A DNA stretch of 64,000 nt. Source: Dactylorhiza incarnata (taxonomy: Eukaryota > Streptophyta > Magnoliopsida > Asparagales > Orchidaceae). Below the pieces are notes generated by a model that saw only the letters and a program-made list of their open reading frames with translations, was not told the origin of the DNA and did no database searches. Below are positions 44,516 through 57,137 of this stretch, one piece after another. How positions within the stretch are numbered: position 1 is the stretch's first letter; each line of letters begins with the position of its first letter. The stretch lies in contig JAWHQI010000024.1 in assembly GCA_033032865.1 (NCBI GenBank), positions 3,410,001 to 3,474,000 on the forward strand, written 5' to 3'. The translations under genes were made by a program, and so were the position numbers.

Positions 44516-44735
44516 ATCAACTACAACAATTCAAAATTCAAAAATACAAAAATATGTTTTTTAAGATTTGTGTTTTATTCTTATTTTGAAAAATCAACTA
44601 CAAAAGTTCAAAATTCAAAAATACAAAAATATGTTTTTGAGATTTGTGTTTTATCCATATTTTGAAAAATCAACTACAAAAGTTCAAAATTCAAAAATTA
44701 CAAAAATATGTTTTTGTGATTTTCTGTTTTTTTAT
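44516..44735 (+). repeat. ~76 bp tandem repeat in F
   Basis: Units starting ATCAACTACAA at 44516, 44593 and 44669 contain TTCAAAATTCAAAAAT and AATATGTTTTT; two full copies and part of a third. Confidence 0.88.
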
Positions 44736-45236
44736 CTCATTAAAAAATGATAAAACAACAAAAAAAACGGTATGATCTTTATTGCTAATATCAAGCATGA
44801 GTGAATTCTATTATTTAAAATTATTTACAATGTCAACATTTATTCCTTCAAATTACTATGAACATTATTTTGTTTATCATGCTTTGATATATCTATTTAA
44901 GTGCATCAATTGTATTAAAAAAAATATGTGTAGAACCAAGCTTAGCATGCCTCTAAGTATGAGTAAATGTATTATGATTGATAATGATACCTTTCACTAA
45001 CTTATTTTGGTAATCAACATGTGTTGTTTAAATCTAAAATGCTTGCTTGTGTATTGTATTTGTACAATGAATTAAAACTTGAATAATTTTATTGCCTACA
45101 CTACATTTGAATTGCACTTATGAAATTTAGAAAAGTGGTTAAGTTAAAAATTTGGGTTTGCAAAACAAGTGTATTCGGAGAATGTTGTCTCACAAATGTG
45201 AACAAAGAATTATATATGTAGACAAATATAACTCCA

Positions 45237-45297
45237 CCAAGCACTACTTGAACCTCCTGATAAGTCTTCATAAGCATTGTGAGGTTGAGCACCTTGG
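45237..45297 (+). promoter_or_regulatory. Conserved hairpin-capable block of F
   Basis: CCAAG at the start pairs with CTTGG at the end, and AACCTC pairs with GAGGTT further in, with an asymmetric internal loop and a ~24 base apical loop. The same block is in C1 (3288-3348) and twice in D. It lies in transcribed 3' non-coding DNA, so a role in packaging, dimerisation or replication is possible but unproven. Confidence 0.5.
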
Positions 45298-46199
45298 AAA
45301 GAATAGTAAAGTGTCTTGTGCAAACCTTGGTTATTACACCACTTTGTTAAAAATTATGTGCATTAAAAGTGTGTGAAAGTAATTCACTTGTGCTTTATTG
45401 TGCACTTTACTTTACCTAAGTCTTGTATTTTGTTGATTTAAATCAATTGTTAACATTGCCCAAAATACACTTATGTGCACATCATTATCTTTCATAACAC
45501 TTCTTCTCATGAGTATTGGATTCTAATGCTTTATCTATACTACTCTTTATATAAGAAATGCACTAGATAACCTAGCATGATCTCTACAATGTTTTGGTAT
45601 CTCTTGAACTTAAAATTAAGTAACATTGTAGTATAATCTCTCCTTGATATGTTCATTTCATGCTTGGTATCTTTATGAAAAACTTTGAGATTTCAAAAAG
45701 GTTAAAACATCTTTCAATTTTGAACTAAAACTCATATTTTTACTTATGCTTTTCATGCTTACAAAAAGATGTTTCTTATAATCTTCCGCTTGCTTACAAC
45801 TCTTATCTTTTTATTTGAAATCTCTTATATATACTATGCTTAAAATCTTTGTCATTATCTACATTACAAAAGCTCGATCATGCTTTATATATAAGAAATG
45901 CCTCCTTACTACCCTCACCCCACATTCTTTTGATAATACCAAAAGGGGGAGATTAATTGAAGAAATCTATATAGGAGAAATATAGAAGATTAAGGGGAGA
46001 ATAATTCATGTAATCTATCATTTAGGGGGAGTAAAACATAAATTGCATTTATGTAGGGGGAGCATTAAGATAGGGGGAGTATGCGCATTATCATGCTTAT
46101 CATATACTATAGTTGCACTATCATCTTGCTTATCACATACTATAAACACTATTGTTGACTTCTTGCTAAGAGGATTTGTTATTATCAAAATGGGGAGAT

Positions 46200-47431
46200 T
46201 GTTGGACATGTGTGTCACATCCCTTTGTTTGAGAATAACAAATCCCAAATTGTATTTGATCTTGCTTGTCGTGTGTTTATAGTGTGCGGGAACTATAGGT
46301 GCAATACTCCACAGGAAGAAAGCAGCTGAATTCAAACATCTGGAAGAATGCACTACCGCCAGCGTTAGAGCTACCGCCAGGTGCTAGCTCAGGTTCCGTT
46401 CGACGATCTTGCATGCGTTTGACGAAAACTCCGTTCGACGAACATTTTCGTTCGACGAAAATTTCATTCGACGAAAATTCCATTCGACAAAAGTTTGTTC
46501 TGCCACGCCGCCGACGGTTTCACAACCGCTACCGCCAGTGCTAGCGCCACCGCCTGGCGCCATCTCAAGTTTGTGCACAGCGCCGCGCCGCCGACGATTT
46601 CGCAACCGCTCCACACGAACGCTACCGCAGGCGTAGGAGCTACCGCAGGCACTATTGTCAAGTTCTATAAAATGATGGGCTCTCTCTCATTTTGAGTTAG
46701 TGCTTCCAGAGAGATTAATTGTGCCATATTTCCAGAGCTGCTACTCTGCCGAAAGTTTATCTCCCACTCAAAGCCAAAGAGGATTTCTGGAGAAGGAAGC
46801 CACCACGCTGCATCCGAAGAACGATCGCTTCAACCTCGCATATGCTACAGCGATCCTTCATCCTCATCTTCAGAGATCTCATATAGGGAGTTTCATTATT
46901 GTTATATTTATTTTCATTCCATATCTTTTGTAATCGTTTAGTTAATTCGCCTTGTATTGGCGACTAAGTCTGGGTGGGACTTAGGGGGAAATTCGCCTTG
47001 TGTTGGCGACTAGTTTTAGGTGATTAGATCTAGGGGGCTCGAGGCCATATCCGGGGAAGGATTGGCTAGAGCGGCTTGAAGCCTTATCCGGGCAAGGATA
47101 GGCTAAATCCAACCGGTTTGTGGGGATACAAGTCGGTATAGAAAAGTAAAATTTATTTTTACTTCGTACGCCTCTGATTTCTAGCGATATAGAAATCAAT
47201 TTTTGTAAATACCTTTTCATATAATATAATCATGTCTCTATTTGTGTTTATTTGATTTCTTTCATTTGGCATAAAATTATAAAATTGCAAATTACAATTG
47301 TTTTCCTCCTTTAAGATAAATTATTATTTTGTTCTAATTATCTCTAAACAATTTAGTAAAAATTATCAAAGAATTTTTATTCCCTTATTCCCCCCCCCCC
47401 CCCCCCTCTAAGGGCGCCAATCGATCCAACA
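46200..47431 (+). repeat. 3' LTR of F
   Basis: 1232 bp, TGTTGGACATG to GATCCAACA, with TATAAAAT at 46666. It is very similar to the 5' LTR. The largest difference by eye is the shorter poly-C run (about 47391-47406). Confidence 0.94.
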
Positions 47432-48035
47432 GGTAGATCTATGGGGTGGCTAGAGGCCTTATCTGGGGATAGATAGGCTATAGCCAACCGGTCCTTGGGA
47501 GAAGGACCGGTGATATAACAAAAAGTATTTTTACATATTCTCGCCTTGATTTCTAGCGTTATAGAAATCAAACATTTGTGTATTCAATTTATTATGAAAT
47601 AAAATCATGTCTTTTAATGTTCTATTCAATTGATTTTATTTCCTCTTCGAGAATGTTTTAATTTATATTTTCATCAAAGTATTAAAATTAAAATTTGTAT
47701 AATTATCTTTGAAATACAATAATTATTTTCATTATCTCTGATTTTCTGGAATTGTATTTCATTAATGTTTTCACTAGTAAAATCTCATTGATATAATTCT
47801 GAGCAGATTAATTTTCTGAAGAGCTAACGCCCAGCGTTAATACCTAACGCCGGTCGTTAGCAACAGTAAGGAAAAAAGTTCTATTTCCCTTATCTAAGAT
47901 ATTAAAATATATTTTCCTATAAAATATTCTAAAACTTCAGTCCCAAACTCTGATAAATATAATTAAGATTTAAATTCCATAAAACCCTTATTCACCCCCC
48001 CCCCCCCCCCTCTAAGGGCGTCGTAAGATCCAACA
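47432..48035 (+). repeat. 3' LTR of D, second part
   Basis: Begins with the second GGTAG copy and continues the D LTR at AGATCTATGGGGTGGC, as in the 5' LTR at about 30593. It ends with a palindrome pair (47822-47861), a poly-C run and GATCCAACA at 48035, followed by the CCTTT duplication. Confidence 0.92.
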
Positions 48036-48040
48036 CCTTT

Positions 48041-48432
48041 TATTTACTGTTGGCTATGGCCAATTATTTTATTCTGCATTACTGCTTTTATATTTGCTCT
48101 ATTTATTGTTAACCTGGAGATGGGAGATTCCTTAGAGGTTAATCCTAAATAATACCCGAACTCGATCAACTCTTTTGTTAGTAGAGAGTACGATCAATTT
48201 TAATGTCTTGGCCTTTTGTTCTACTCTGCATTACTACCTTTATATTATACTTATTTAGAGTTAACCTAGAGATGGGATATTTCTCCGAGGATAACCCTAA
48301 ATAATACCCAAACTCGATCAACTCTCTTGTTAATAGAGCAGTGTGATCGAGTTTGATGTCTTGGCCTATTGTTCTACTTTGCATTACTGCTTTTATTTTA
48401 ACCCTATTTAGAGTTAACCTAGAGATGGGAGA
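48041..48432 (+). repeat. ~152 bp satellite array, left part
   Basis: GAGATGGGAGATTCC-type starts recur about 152 bases apart (about 48116, 48269, 48421). Units include CTCGATCAACTCTCTTGTTA and TTGGCCTATTGTTCTA. The array is cut at 48432 by a large insertion and goes on at 54178. Confidence 0.88.
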
Positions 48433-51400
48433 TGTAAGACCCTCTTTTTTTTGCATTCATTTCTGGGTCTTACTGCCCAGAATTGCCACCTTGCGGTGAC
48501 ACCAGCACACGGGTCATTCGCCACCCCAAGATGCCGATCCTGTCGGCTGGTTCAGCATTCATCCAGGCCAACCACATATCACAATAATAGAAGAATAAGA
48601 CCTAAGTCCACACATCACATTACATTTAATTATAGTGACAAGAAGAGTCAACAGATGAGATAAAAAGGAGTACTAATAATAAATAAGGTCTTATGCCTTG
48701 TACATCAAATCCTCGCTACAAACACTCACGAAAGAAAACTAAAGCCAATGTACACATGCTACGATGGTTATTGTTGCTTGTGCTGACTAGGGTTGGATCA
48801 CCTCTTCCTTCTCGTCCCTCCTGGTGTGTTGGATTCTGGAGCTCTTAGAGTTCCTGTTTGTTATGCCACATCCGACCATTAGTCATAAAGACTAAGCCGT
48901 TTCCTCATCCCCTCCACCCGCGACTCCTAGGAACCGGGCGGGAGGAAGAAGTGGAGGACAATAAGGGGTAATGTACAAGCAGATGGCAGTGCTCTCATTC
49001 ACATAGTATTAAACCAATATCATAAGATCTAGTAATCCGAAATCTACTAGCAAGTACAATAAATCACTAACAATTCTACTACAAGTGTTATATATATATA
49101 ACAAAAATAATAATAACCAAATATGTAAAAGAAGTACAACTATATATCAATGCAGAAAAGTAACATTAACTTATAAGGAAATCACATACAATCTTATAAG
49201 TTAAGGGGTCATTTTGCATAGACCAATCGTATAAGGGAGCCCATACTAGATTATATAATGGGGTTTATGAGGTATGTGTATGATGTGTATGATTTGTAGT
49301 GCAATGCAATGTTTATATTATTGATTCACACACATGACTCTGTACGTACAGACCTTTAGTTCCCACTTTTTGGAGATAGCTAACCTCTCGGGCACCTCCC
49401 GTCGTGGTCAAATGGTGGCAGAGGAGCGGGCATCTCCTAACCTAGGTGGGTATGATAAACTACCAGACCTAGGCCCTAACGTACGCTATGGCAACTGTCC
49501 TTGGTACTCATGAGCTTCTGCATACTCTTGCTGGATCCGAAGGAACCAGACCTTTATTTGGCCGGGTAGGGTTTAGGGAATCTGTCCCGTCGGACGTGCA
49601 GTAAAACAACCTGGCCCTTAAACCTCTAGCACTATCGAGTCAACGAACTGTTGTTGGTGTGACGACTAGGCCAGAACCGAAGACCCACCATATTCTATGC
49701 ACATACATTTATGTATCATCCTTATCATCTGAGCCTCTAGCTCGCAGGACTAACCAGTCCTCTATTACATATTCACCGAGTTTATTGCTTGAAGGACCAA
49801 CCCGTCCTTCATTAATACCGAGCCTACCGCTCCATAGACAGACTTGTTCGTTCCACTCTATAAAACACTAGTCACTTCAGCGGTGTATATGTGAATCATT
49901 CTTATTCCTAAACCATCTAGTCTTTTCTACTCCTTTTGTTAATCTTAGAGGTTTATGGTGCCTCTTGGACTTCCCGAGGTCTACCTGATGAAGGGCTCGC
50001 AGTGGTACTAGGAGGTATGATGGGGTGACATCCCAAACATCCATTTCTTAAGATATTTATTATTATTAGTGGCCACCCCTACCTCACATAATCTCTCTGA
50101 TTACTTTAGCGCCCTAAGGTGGGTTAAAGTTACTTAGGGGAGCATTGACATTCAATTGAATCTCAACATTGTCTGATATTTACTAACTTAGTTCTTCCCA
50201 ACTCATCCTCACTTGGTCACGGCCTAGGACTAATCCCAGAAGCTTAACATATCATAATATTGTTGGTGGATCATATCATCTCATTCCTTTTCCTAGACTT
50301 AATAATCCAACCCTTAAGCCTTTCTCTATCTGCACACCAACTTGCCTGGGACTAGTTCCAAAATGAACTGGCCTACCCACCCTCCTATGTGGTACATGAT
50401 AGTTCTAAGAGAATTGGAGTTGTGAATGATGACTAAATGATGTCCAAATTGCTAAATACATATTTGATATCCGCAGACCAACATGACTATGAGTGTAATC
50501 TAGTAGGCCTGCAAGCGGTTCGGTTCGGTTCGGTTTTAGGTAAAACTGAAACTGAATCGAATAAGCTCGGTGTTTACACACCAAAAACCGAAACCGAACC
50601 GAAATGGATCAGTTCGGTTTGGTTTGGTTTGGTTTTTTAACATCAGTTCGGTTTTTTGGTAAACCTAAAACATATTATCCCTCAAAATAATTTTTAATGT
50701 TTGCCCAAATATTTTTCTAATAGTAAATCTAGAAAGCAGTTCATCAACATTGAAGGGAAATTTCAAAAAACACAATAATATTTAGATTAACTTGTACAAT
50801 TAATATAATAAGTTCAAGTATTAGTTTAAAATAAAAATAAATAAGTGCAACATATTTAATTTACTCGTTCACGCTCGGGTAATTCTTACAAACTTATGAT
50901 AAGATAAGATAAGAGATATTACATAGTCTCATTATTTTGGGTTCAACTTCAAACTCAATGCTCACAACCTCATGCTTTCATCCGACGGGACAAACTCCAA
51001 GTCCAAACTTATAATCGGTTCGGTTTTCTCGGTTTACCGACCCTATAAACCGAAACCGAACTGAATGGGCTCGGTTTCCAGCCCCCCTAAACCAAAACCG
51101 AACCGAACCGATCGGTTCGGTCCAAATTCGGTTCGGTTTGGGTCGGTTCGGGTCAGTTTGGTCGGTTTCGGTTTTTTGTGCACACCTTTAAATCTAAGGC
51201 CATTATGATATGTAAATGGTAATCATGTTCAAAAGACTCCAAATTTATTCCTAAAACTCTAGAAGTAGTCATGTAGTGTGTTCATGATCAATCTTGTGCA
51301 TTTTCCGTTAAGGGTCTAATTATTTAACCTTCCATAATTAATTGATCACTTCCAATTTCCACATGAGGCATGGGTTTTCTGATGGTTGTCTTTGTCACAA

Positions 51401-54177
51401 ATTCAGAGGTTCACAGAGGTTAAAATTGCATATTTCCAGAATTTGGTAATTTTTCTAATTTATTTTCTGCCAATAATACTTTAATACAAAAGTTGGGCCT
51501 AAACACATTTACAAACAATCACCTTTTTATTTCAACTACAAATTGCAAGAAAATTTCCAAGGGTTAATAATACTCCAAAAAGAACTTCTACAATTTTTTA
51601 TCATTTTCCAGATATGTATGATCACTTAAACAAATTTTACTACATATAGCCCAAAAGCTCATTTTAAGGAATTCACTAAGAATAGATCAACTAAAAATTA
51701 TAAGTAAATTCTCAGGGCTTTAATATGCTCCAACATAAACTCCTACCAAGTTGTATCATTTTCCAGAAATGTTATGACCCTATGTAGCCAAATTCTCATA
51801 ATAGTGACTAATCAACAATTAAACATGAACTATGAAACATACTACTCCAAAATTCCAAATAAAATTCATACTGACAGGTAACATCAAATCATAGACATGG
51901 TCAAAATTTTGGAATTTTCCAGAATGTTTCAGCCATAATTATTCCATTAATTCACATGGTGTAGCAATACCAACAAATTAATTTAGTAGGGTAAATGGTA
52001 CTCAAAAATCTCTAAATAAATTACAGAGATGTTTCATGTCTTAATAATGCCTAGGGCTGAGTTATGTATTTTTCCTTGCTAATTTGGTCATTAATATTTT
52101 ACTTAATGCAAAACTGTGACCAAAATATCAGAGGCTGAGATCATGTCAGATGTGTTAAGCTCAAAAAATACCCTTTTTCATATGCACACCATATCACATA
52201 ACATGCAAGGACATGCAAGAGGAACCACCCAACATGTAGTGATCCAATTGCACTCAAATTTTTACCAAGGCCAACTGATGACCTAATAAGCATGCCACCC
52301 AAATTTGGGGTCATTTTGAGTTGTCCAACTCCTTAAATCACATTAATTTGATAAATCAGATAATGAACAAAACTATAGAAAAGTATTCTCCTAAAAATTT
52401 GATTTTTGGGCACAAGGTAGTCCTATGGCGCATGCATGCATGGCCCAAATTTTAGCCCCATTAGATTTACCATCTAAGAGATATTAAAAATCTAATATCT
52501 AGCATACACTAGGACCAATCCCACCAAAAGTGGTACTGAGGGAGCTACAGAGCCCCAAACTGAGTGAACTTAATTTCTAAAAATAATAGGGACCTAGGGA
52601 TACATAATTCATGTTGGGCACATTTTCTGATTTAGCCTCTAGGTATTTTCCATAATTAATCAAAGATTAGGAAGGATTTCTAATATAGCAGCTATTTAAT
52701 TAATTTAGGTCTGCGTATAGTAGATCTTCGCAGATCTGACGGCCGATAAGTCATCTTCTTCCTTGAGCCGATGGTTGAGATCATTTTCAGCTGGGCCTTC
52801 TTCAAAACTGAAATTTGGACACCCCCTTTGAGTTCATGGTCGACCACTGTCACCACCACCTCAGTTGAGGTGGTGGCCGGCGATTCGGGTGGTTGCTGGC
52901 TGGAAGGGAGGGAAATATGTGGGTTTCGGCATGGGAAAAATTAGGGTAAACCGAATTTTGATCTCCATCATTTCAGCTCAATTGAGCTCGAAATCTCTTC
53001 CTAAAGATTTTAAGATCTATCACGAGAGGAGGAGAGGGGAATCCGACCTTTGATCGGGATTGATCTTGAAGAAGAATGGGAGTTGCCATGGCCGACCACT
53101 CCTCTTGATACCCTTGCCATTTTCTTGATCTTCCATCAATTTCTTTGATCCAGAGCTCGATTCTCACTCCCTGTCCCCTTTTGAAGTTGATGGTGTGATC
53201 AATTTGGGGTAAGGTGTAGTGTTTATGGACCTACCATTATGGGTGGTCGGCCAACACATAGGAAGCTCCTCCTTCCTAACATTTGGCATGGAATCTTATT
53301 AGAAAATGCTGGGGAATTACAGAGGGAGATCAGATTTGAGCTTTGGGAGGAGAATTGAGTGCCAATTGGCACTCAATTTTCAAATCTCCTTCGGGGCTTA
53401 GGTGAAAATAGGGGAAATCCCAATTTCACCCTTGCATGTTTACTCTCTCCAGAACTTTGGGGGCATGATAGGTATTCTGATTATTAGATCTCGAAATGGG
53501 CCTCAATTGGGGGCATTGGCCCATGGGAATTTGATTTAATTCCACATAAGCTCAATTTAGTCCTATTTGACCAAGTGTTGACTTTTGAGCTGGCTTGATC
53601 AAATTGATGAGTGGGCTGACCCTAAGTGGTGGTCATGGGTCCATGAGCACAAGGAATGGTGGATTGGGCCATGGTGGGGCCCACATTGGGCCAAATTGGT
53701 CTAGTTAGGCCAAATTGGGGTGATGTTGACCAAGGGTTGACTTTGATCAATTTGATGAAATTAAGTTGGCTCAATGGGCCAATGTTGACCCCTTTGGCCT
53801 CCCTTGATGGTTAAGTGGACTTGGGGGAAGTCAATTTGGTCAATTGAACCCTAATTGGCCTTAAATAGGGTGGTTTGACCTATTTGGGGATAGAGTTTAC
53901 TTTGGTCAATTTGATCAATTGGGTTGACCACAATGGGTCCTAAATGACCCAAGGGACTCCCCAAGTGGTTTAGGAAGAGTTGGTTGGGTCAACTTGTCAT
54001 TTTGAAGCTTAAATATCAACCCTTAAGCCTTGGAGTTAGATTTGGCTATTTGCACACCAAGGTTATTTTCACCTGTTCACCTTGGTTCATATGGCCATTT
54101 TGATCTCTTAGAGTAATGTCATGACCTTGTCATGACAAAATGCATCTTAGGGATCAAGTTGTTCTAGGGATGTTACA
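48433..54177. mobile_element. 5.7 kb non-coding TG...CA element, probable giant solo LTR
   Basis: Flanked by GGAGA (48428-48432 and 54178-54182) within the satellite array. It starts TGTAAGACCC and ends GATGTTACA, with TGTAA/TTACA terminal inverted repeats. GTAAGACCC and GGGTCTTAC (48434-48442, 48465-48473) form a hairpin at its start. I see no second copy of either terminus inside and no polyprotein, so a solo LTR of a large Gypsy element is the best fit. A non-autonomous element with unrecognised internal ends is an alternative. It carries a hAT-like MITE. Confidence 0.7.
50504..51188. mobile_element. hAT-like MITE rich in CGGTTCGGTT
   Basis: The ends are AGGCCTGCAAGCGGTTCGGTT and, reverse-complemented, AGGTGTGCACAAAAAACCGA, imperfect terminal inverted repeats. 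Multiple CGGTTCGGTT and AACCGAACCG runs fold the element back on itself. AATCTA occurs at both flanks and may be what remains of an 8 bp duplication. No transposase is encoded. Elements of this CGGTTCGGTT type are widespread in plants. Confidence 0.55.
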
Positions 54178-54575
54178 GGAGATTCCTCCGAGGTTAATCC
54201 TAAACAATGCCCAAACTCGATCAACTCTCTTGTTAGTAGAGTAACGTGATCGAGTTCGATATCTTGGCTTATTGTTCTATTTTTCATTACTGCTTTTATA
54301 TTAGACCTATTTAGAGTTAACCTGGAGATGGGAGATTCCTCCGAGGTTAACCCTAAATAATGCCCGAACTCGATCAACTCTCTTGTTAGTAGAGCAAAGC
54401 GATCAAGTTTGATGTATTGGCATATTGTTCATTTTTGCATTACTTAGCCCTATTTAGATTTAACCTAGAGATGGGAAATTGCTCCGAGGTTAACACTAAA
54501 TAATACCTAATCTTGATCAACTCTCTTGTTAGTAGAGCAGTGCGATCGAGTTTGATGTTTAGTCCCTTGGCTGAA
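54178..54575 (+). repeat. ~152 bp satellite array, right part
   Basis: Resumes the array after the GGAGA duplication, with unit starts at about 54324 and 54469, spaced as on the left. If the insertion is removed, the array has about five units over ~790 bases. Confidence 0.88.
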
Positions 54576-54933
54576 TTATTTAAATGTTGAGTATGGCAAG
54601 CGATCGATTTGAAACACAGGACTTACTTTCTTTATATAAGATGCTTATGATTTGGAATGTGATTATTACGGCTAATATTATCAACGAATTCGTACATAAC
54701 ATAAGAGGTCATGATGCTTATCAAGTTGAGCCGAGGATTGCAGCTTACCAGAGTCACAATGGTTTAAATCGGGTTTACGAGCTTGATTGAGTAGGATAAG
54801 GTTTCAGCCTTTGACTCAATCCTTGTGTGCCTTGATTTTAATTTCTTTTAGTTTATGTGATGGTTTTTATAAAATCTATCATTTCATTTTACAATCACAA
54901 AAGGATATTTTCAATATCGATATAAATTATGTA
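54576..54933. other. Spacer right of the satellite array
   Basis: AT-rich, two short frames without recognisable motifs. Nothing else is supported. Confidence 0.35.
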
Positions 54934-55092
54934 TCTTCGAGAGATACTTCCTATAGGAATAAAATGTTCCTTCGAGTGATAGTTCCTACGGGAATAAAAT
55001 GTGCATTCGATAAATAATTCCTACGGGAGTAAAATGTGCCTTCGAGAAATAATTCCTAAGAGAATTAGATGTGCCTTCGAGAAATGTGCCTT
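54934..55092 (+). repeat. ~36 bp tandem array
   Basis: About four and a half units of the form CTTCGAGAAATAATTCCTAC plus GGGAATAAAATGTGC, with variants. Confidence 0.85.
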
Positions 55093-57137
55093 GGGGATAA
55101 TATCAGATGATTGACGAGTTATACTCTGTAGCAACCCACATGTTGGATGGTCCGGGAGGACAACCCGTGTGAAACGAATAGAACTATGTGGGTTTTAAGC
55201 CGTATGTAGGTTGATACATAGTATATACGCATTGGTCATGGGAAGACTGCCACGACCCAATAGAAGTTCAAATATCACCTCCTTTTCAGACACTTTACCA
55301 CACCTGTCAATTATATATGTTTCATTATATTCATTATTCTAATAACTCATTATGAGCGCAGGTGACATGGGTGATGGAAGGATAACGCGTGATAAAAGGT
55401 GACATATATTGGAGAAGTCGGTTCAGGTATCAAAAGTTAACTAAGCCGCATCTTTCTTATATATAAATTATGAAAGTAGCCTTAACTGATATGGTAAAAT
55501 GAGGCCTAGATGTTGTTATTGCCCATGCAAGTCATGAATATTCGGTTTCAATGATAGCTAATCTTTCGCTAATATAATTATGTCTTCCGCTAAGGTACAA
55601 CCCATTGAGTGTGCTTTCCGCAATGTAACTGACTCTCTACTCTGGTAATGTGTGTCAATATTCGTTTAGCACCAACAATGATGTGTGGCGTCGGGGTGAC
55701 CAACGGGAAGAATTGGAGAGGGTTGTGCCTCCACTCTCTTATTTATCACTTTGGTGTTGCGTGTTGGCGGTGGTGTGTGATAAGATCACCAGGTCGAGCC
55801 ACTAATTCCGAGGGGGGCCTTACAATGGATCAGATTGCAACTGATCCTTTCGACCTATAGTAATCACAGAAACATCCCTCAATCCGCTAGTCGTTGTAGT
55901 ATGGTTCGGGTCTAACCACTACAGCGAAAGCGGTGGTGGACCTTAATGGCAAAATTTGACAACTTGATATATACCTACAAATATACTCAAATTACTCTTA
56001 AGTAATCGAACATTTCAAATGGAGTTTTAGTTACACAAATTTTTAAGACTCACATCGGCACTTAGATGTCTTTACCATATCAAACGTCAACTATGATGTC
56101 TCATTTTCCCATAAAACACCCTTATTAACCCTACAAATGCCCACCTCAAATTTTGAACCACATGTTTAATCCTCTTTATTTTATGGGGATTACACTTTAT
56201 TCAAATTTAATGGAAAATGACTAATTTTTGGTTGATTACAATTACAATACAAGCAAAACAAATTTAATTCAAGGTGAACTAATTAGATGGAATTTTGCAT
56301 TCAGACAAATATGATGTCGAGAGATTACAATAATGCTTTCAAAAAGAGAATTTGTTTTGATGAAATAATCTAGTCATGAAATAATTGACGGTTTGACATG
56401 ACTTTGACGATTCAAGTATTAGATTAAAAGAATTTCTTTTTTACGACTGCAATTTCATGATAAAAGTGATTCTGACAAAACTCTATATGATTAAAGATAT
56501 ATTGATAAAATTTAATGCACGATGATGACGAGTCGATCCAAAGGAAAAGATTTGTGCATCTAACAAATCTAAATAAAAGTTAAAATGAAGAGATATCATT
56601 TCACTTAAAAAGTGATTATAATAAATTAAATTTTAGCGGCTTACCTTTTGTCTTGAAGAAACACATTTGAATGTTCAAATTATGAAATGATAAATCATAA
56701 GGTTATAACGAGAATGTGAATTGAGGTATGCACTTAACATGAAAGTTACTCTCGCTTGATAACATATTGAGATCGATTAATTAAGTTCATATTTCAAGTG
56801 ATGCCCATAATTCGGATAACGGTTATTGAGACAATTAGTCTAGATTCGAAATAATCGAGTGATTTAAAATAAATTTCATGAATCTAGCGGCAAACATGAA
56901 TATGACATTCTTATTAATGAGGTAATGTCATTTTCCAGTGTTGATGAATCTGTGGGGTTTTTATTTCCTTAAGTTGGTTTTTTAGTGGGATAGCCTTTTT
57001 TTTAGATACGAAAAATTGGAGTAAGCTACTTAATACCCGGACGGACGGGAAACGCTCATAAAGAACAAGAAAACTCTCATGTTAAGTTTATGGTGTGCAT
57101 CCCTGCCCCAAAGTGCATGGTTGACCATCGTGGGAGA
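55093..57137. other. Spacer, no recognisable feature
   Basis: About 2 kb without supported ORF, RNA gene or element end on either strand. Composition is ordinary AT-rich, with one GC-richer part at about 55640-55930. It may belong to the same old element as the arrays on both sides, but nothing shows it directly. Confidence 0.35.

Larger units (their letters stand above)
44213..46199 (+). other. Non-coding 3' region of F with PPT cluster
   Basis: AT-rich, no aORF. It has a palindrome pair (about 44363-44390), a tandem ~76 bp repeat, the hairpin block at 45237-45297, and AGGGGGAG-type tracts at about 45943, 46022, 46056 and 46073. The final tract before the LTR is AAAATGGGGAGAT, with one T in the purine run. 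Blocks from about 45150 on match D and C1. Confidence 0.82.
37884..47431 (+). mobile_element. F: gag-pol Copia element nested in D's 3' LTR
   Basis: 9548 bp, flanked by GGTAG (37879-37883 and 47432-47436). It has two LTRs (37884-39144, 46200-47431), a Met-tRNA primer site, gag, protease, integrase, RT, RNase H, a ~2 kb non-coding 3' region with several PPT-like tracts, and a PPT. Its LTR ends and non-coding blocks resemble those of D and C1, so F belongs to a related lineage that keeps pol. It has no aORF. One frameshift and several stops in gag plus a frameshift in RT disable this copy. Confidence 0.95.
29494..48035 (+). mobile_element. D: non-autonomous Sirevirus-type Copia element carrying nested F
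   Basis: Flanked by CCTTT on both sides (29489-29493 and 48036-48040). The 5' LTR is 29494-31184. The 3' LTR is 36780-37883 plus 47432-48035, split by F. Without F and its duplication the element is about 9.0 kb. It has a Met-tRNA primer site, a Gag-like ORF and more than 4 kb of non-coding DNA, but no protease, integrase, RT or RNase H. C1 has the same structure, so the pol-less form multiplied as a family. It would need proteins from a relative such as F. Confidence 0.92.
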
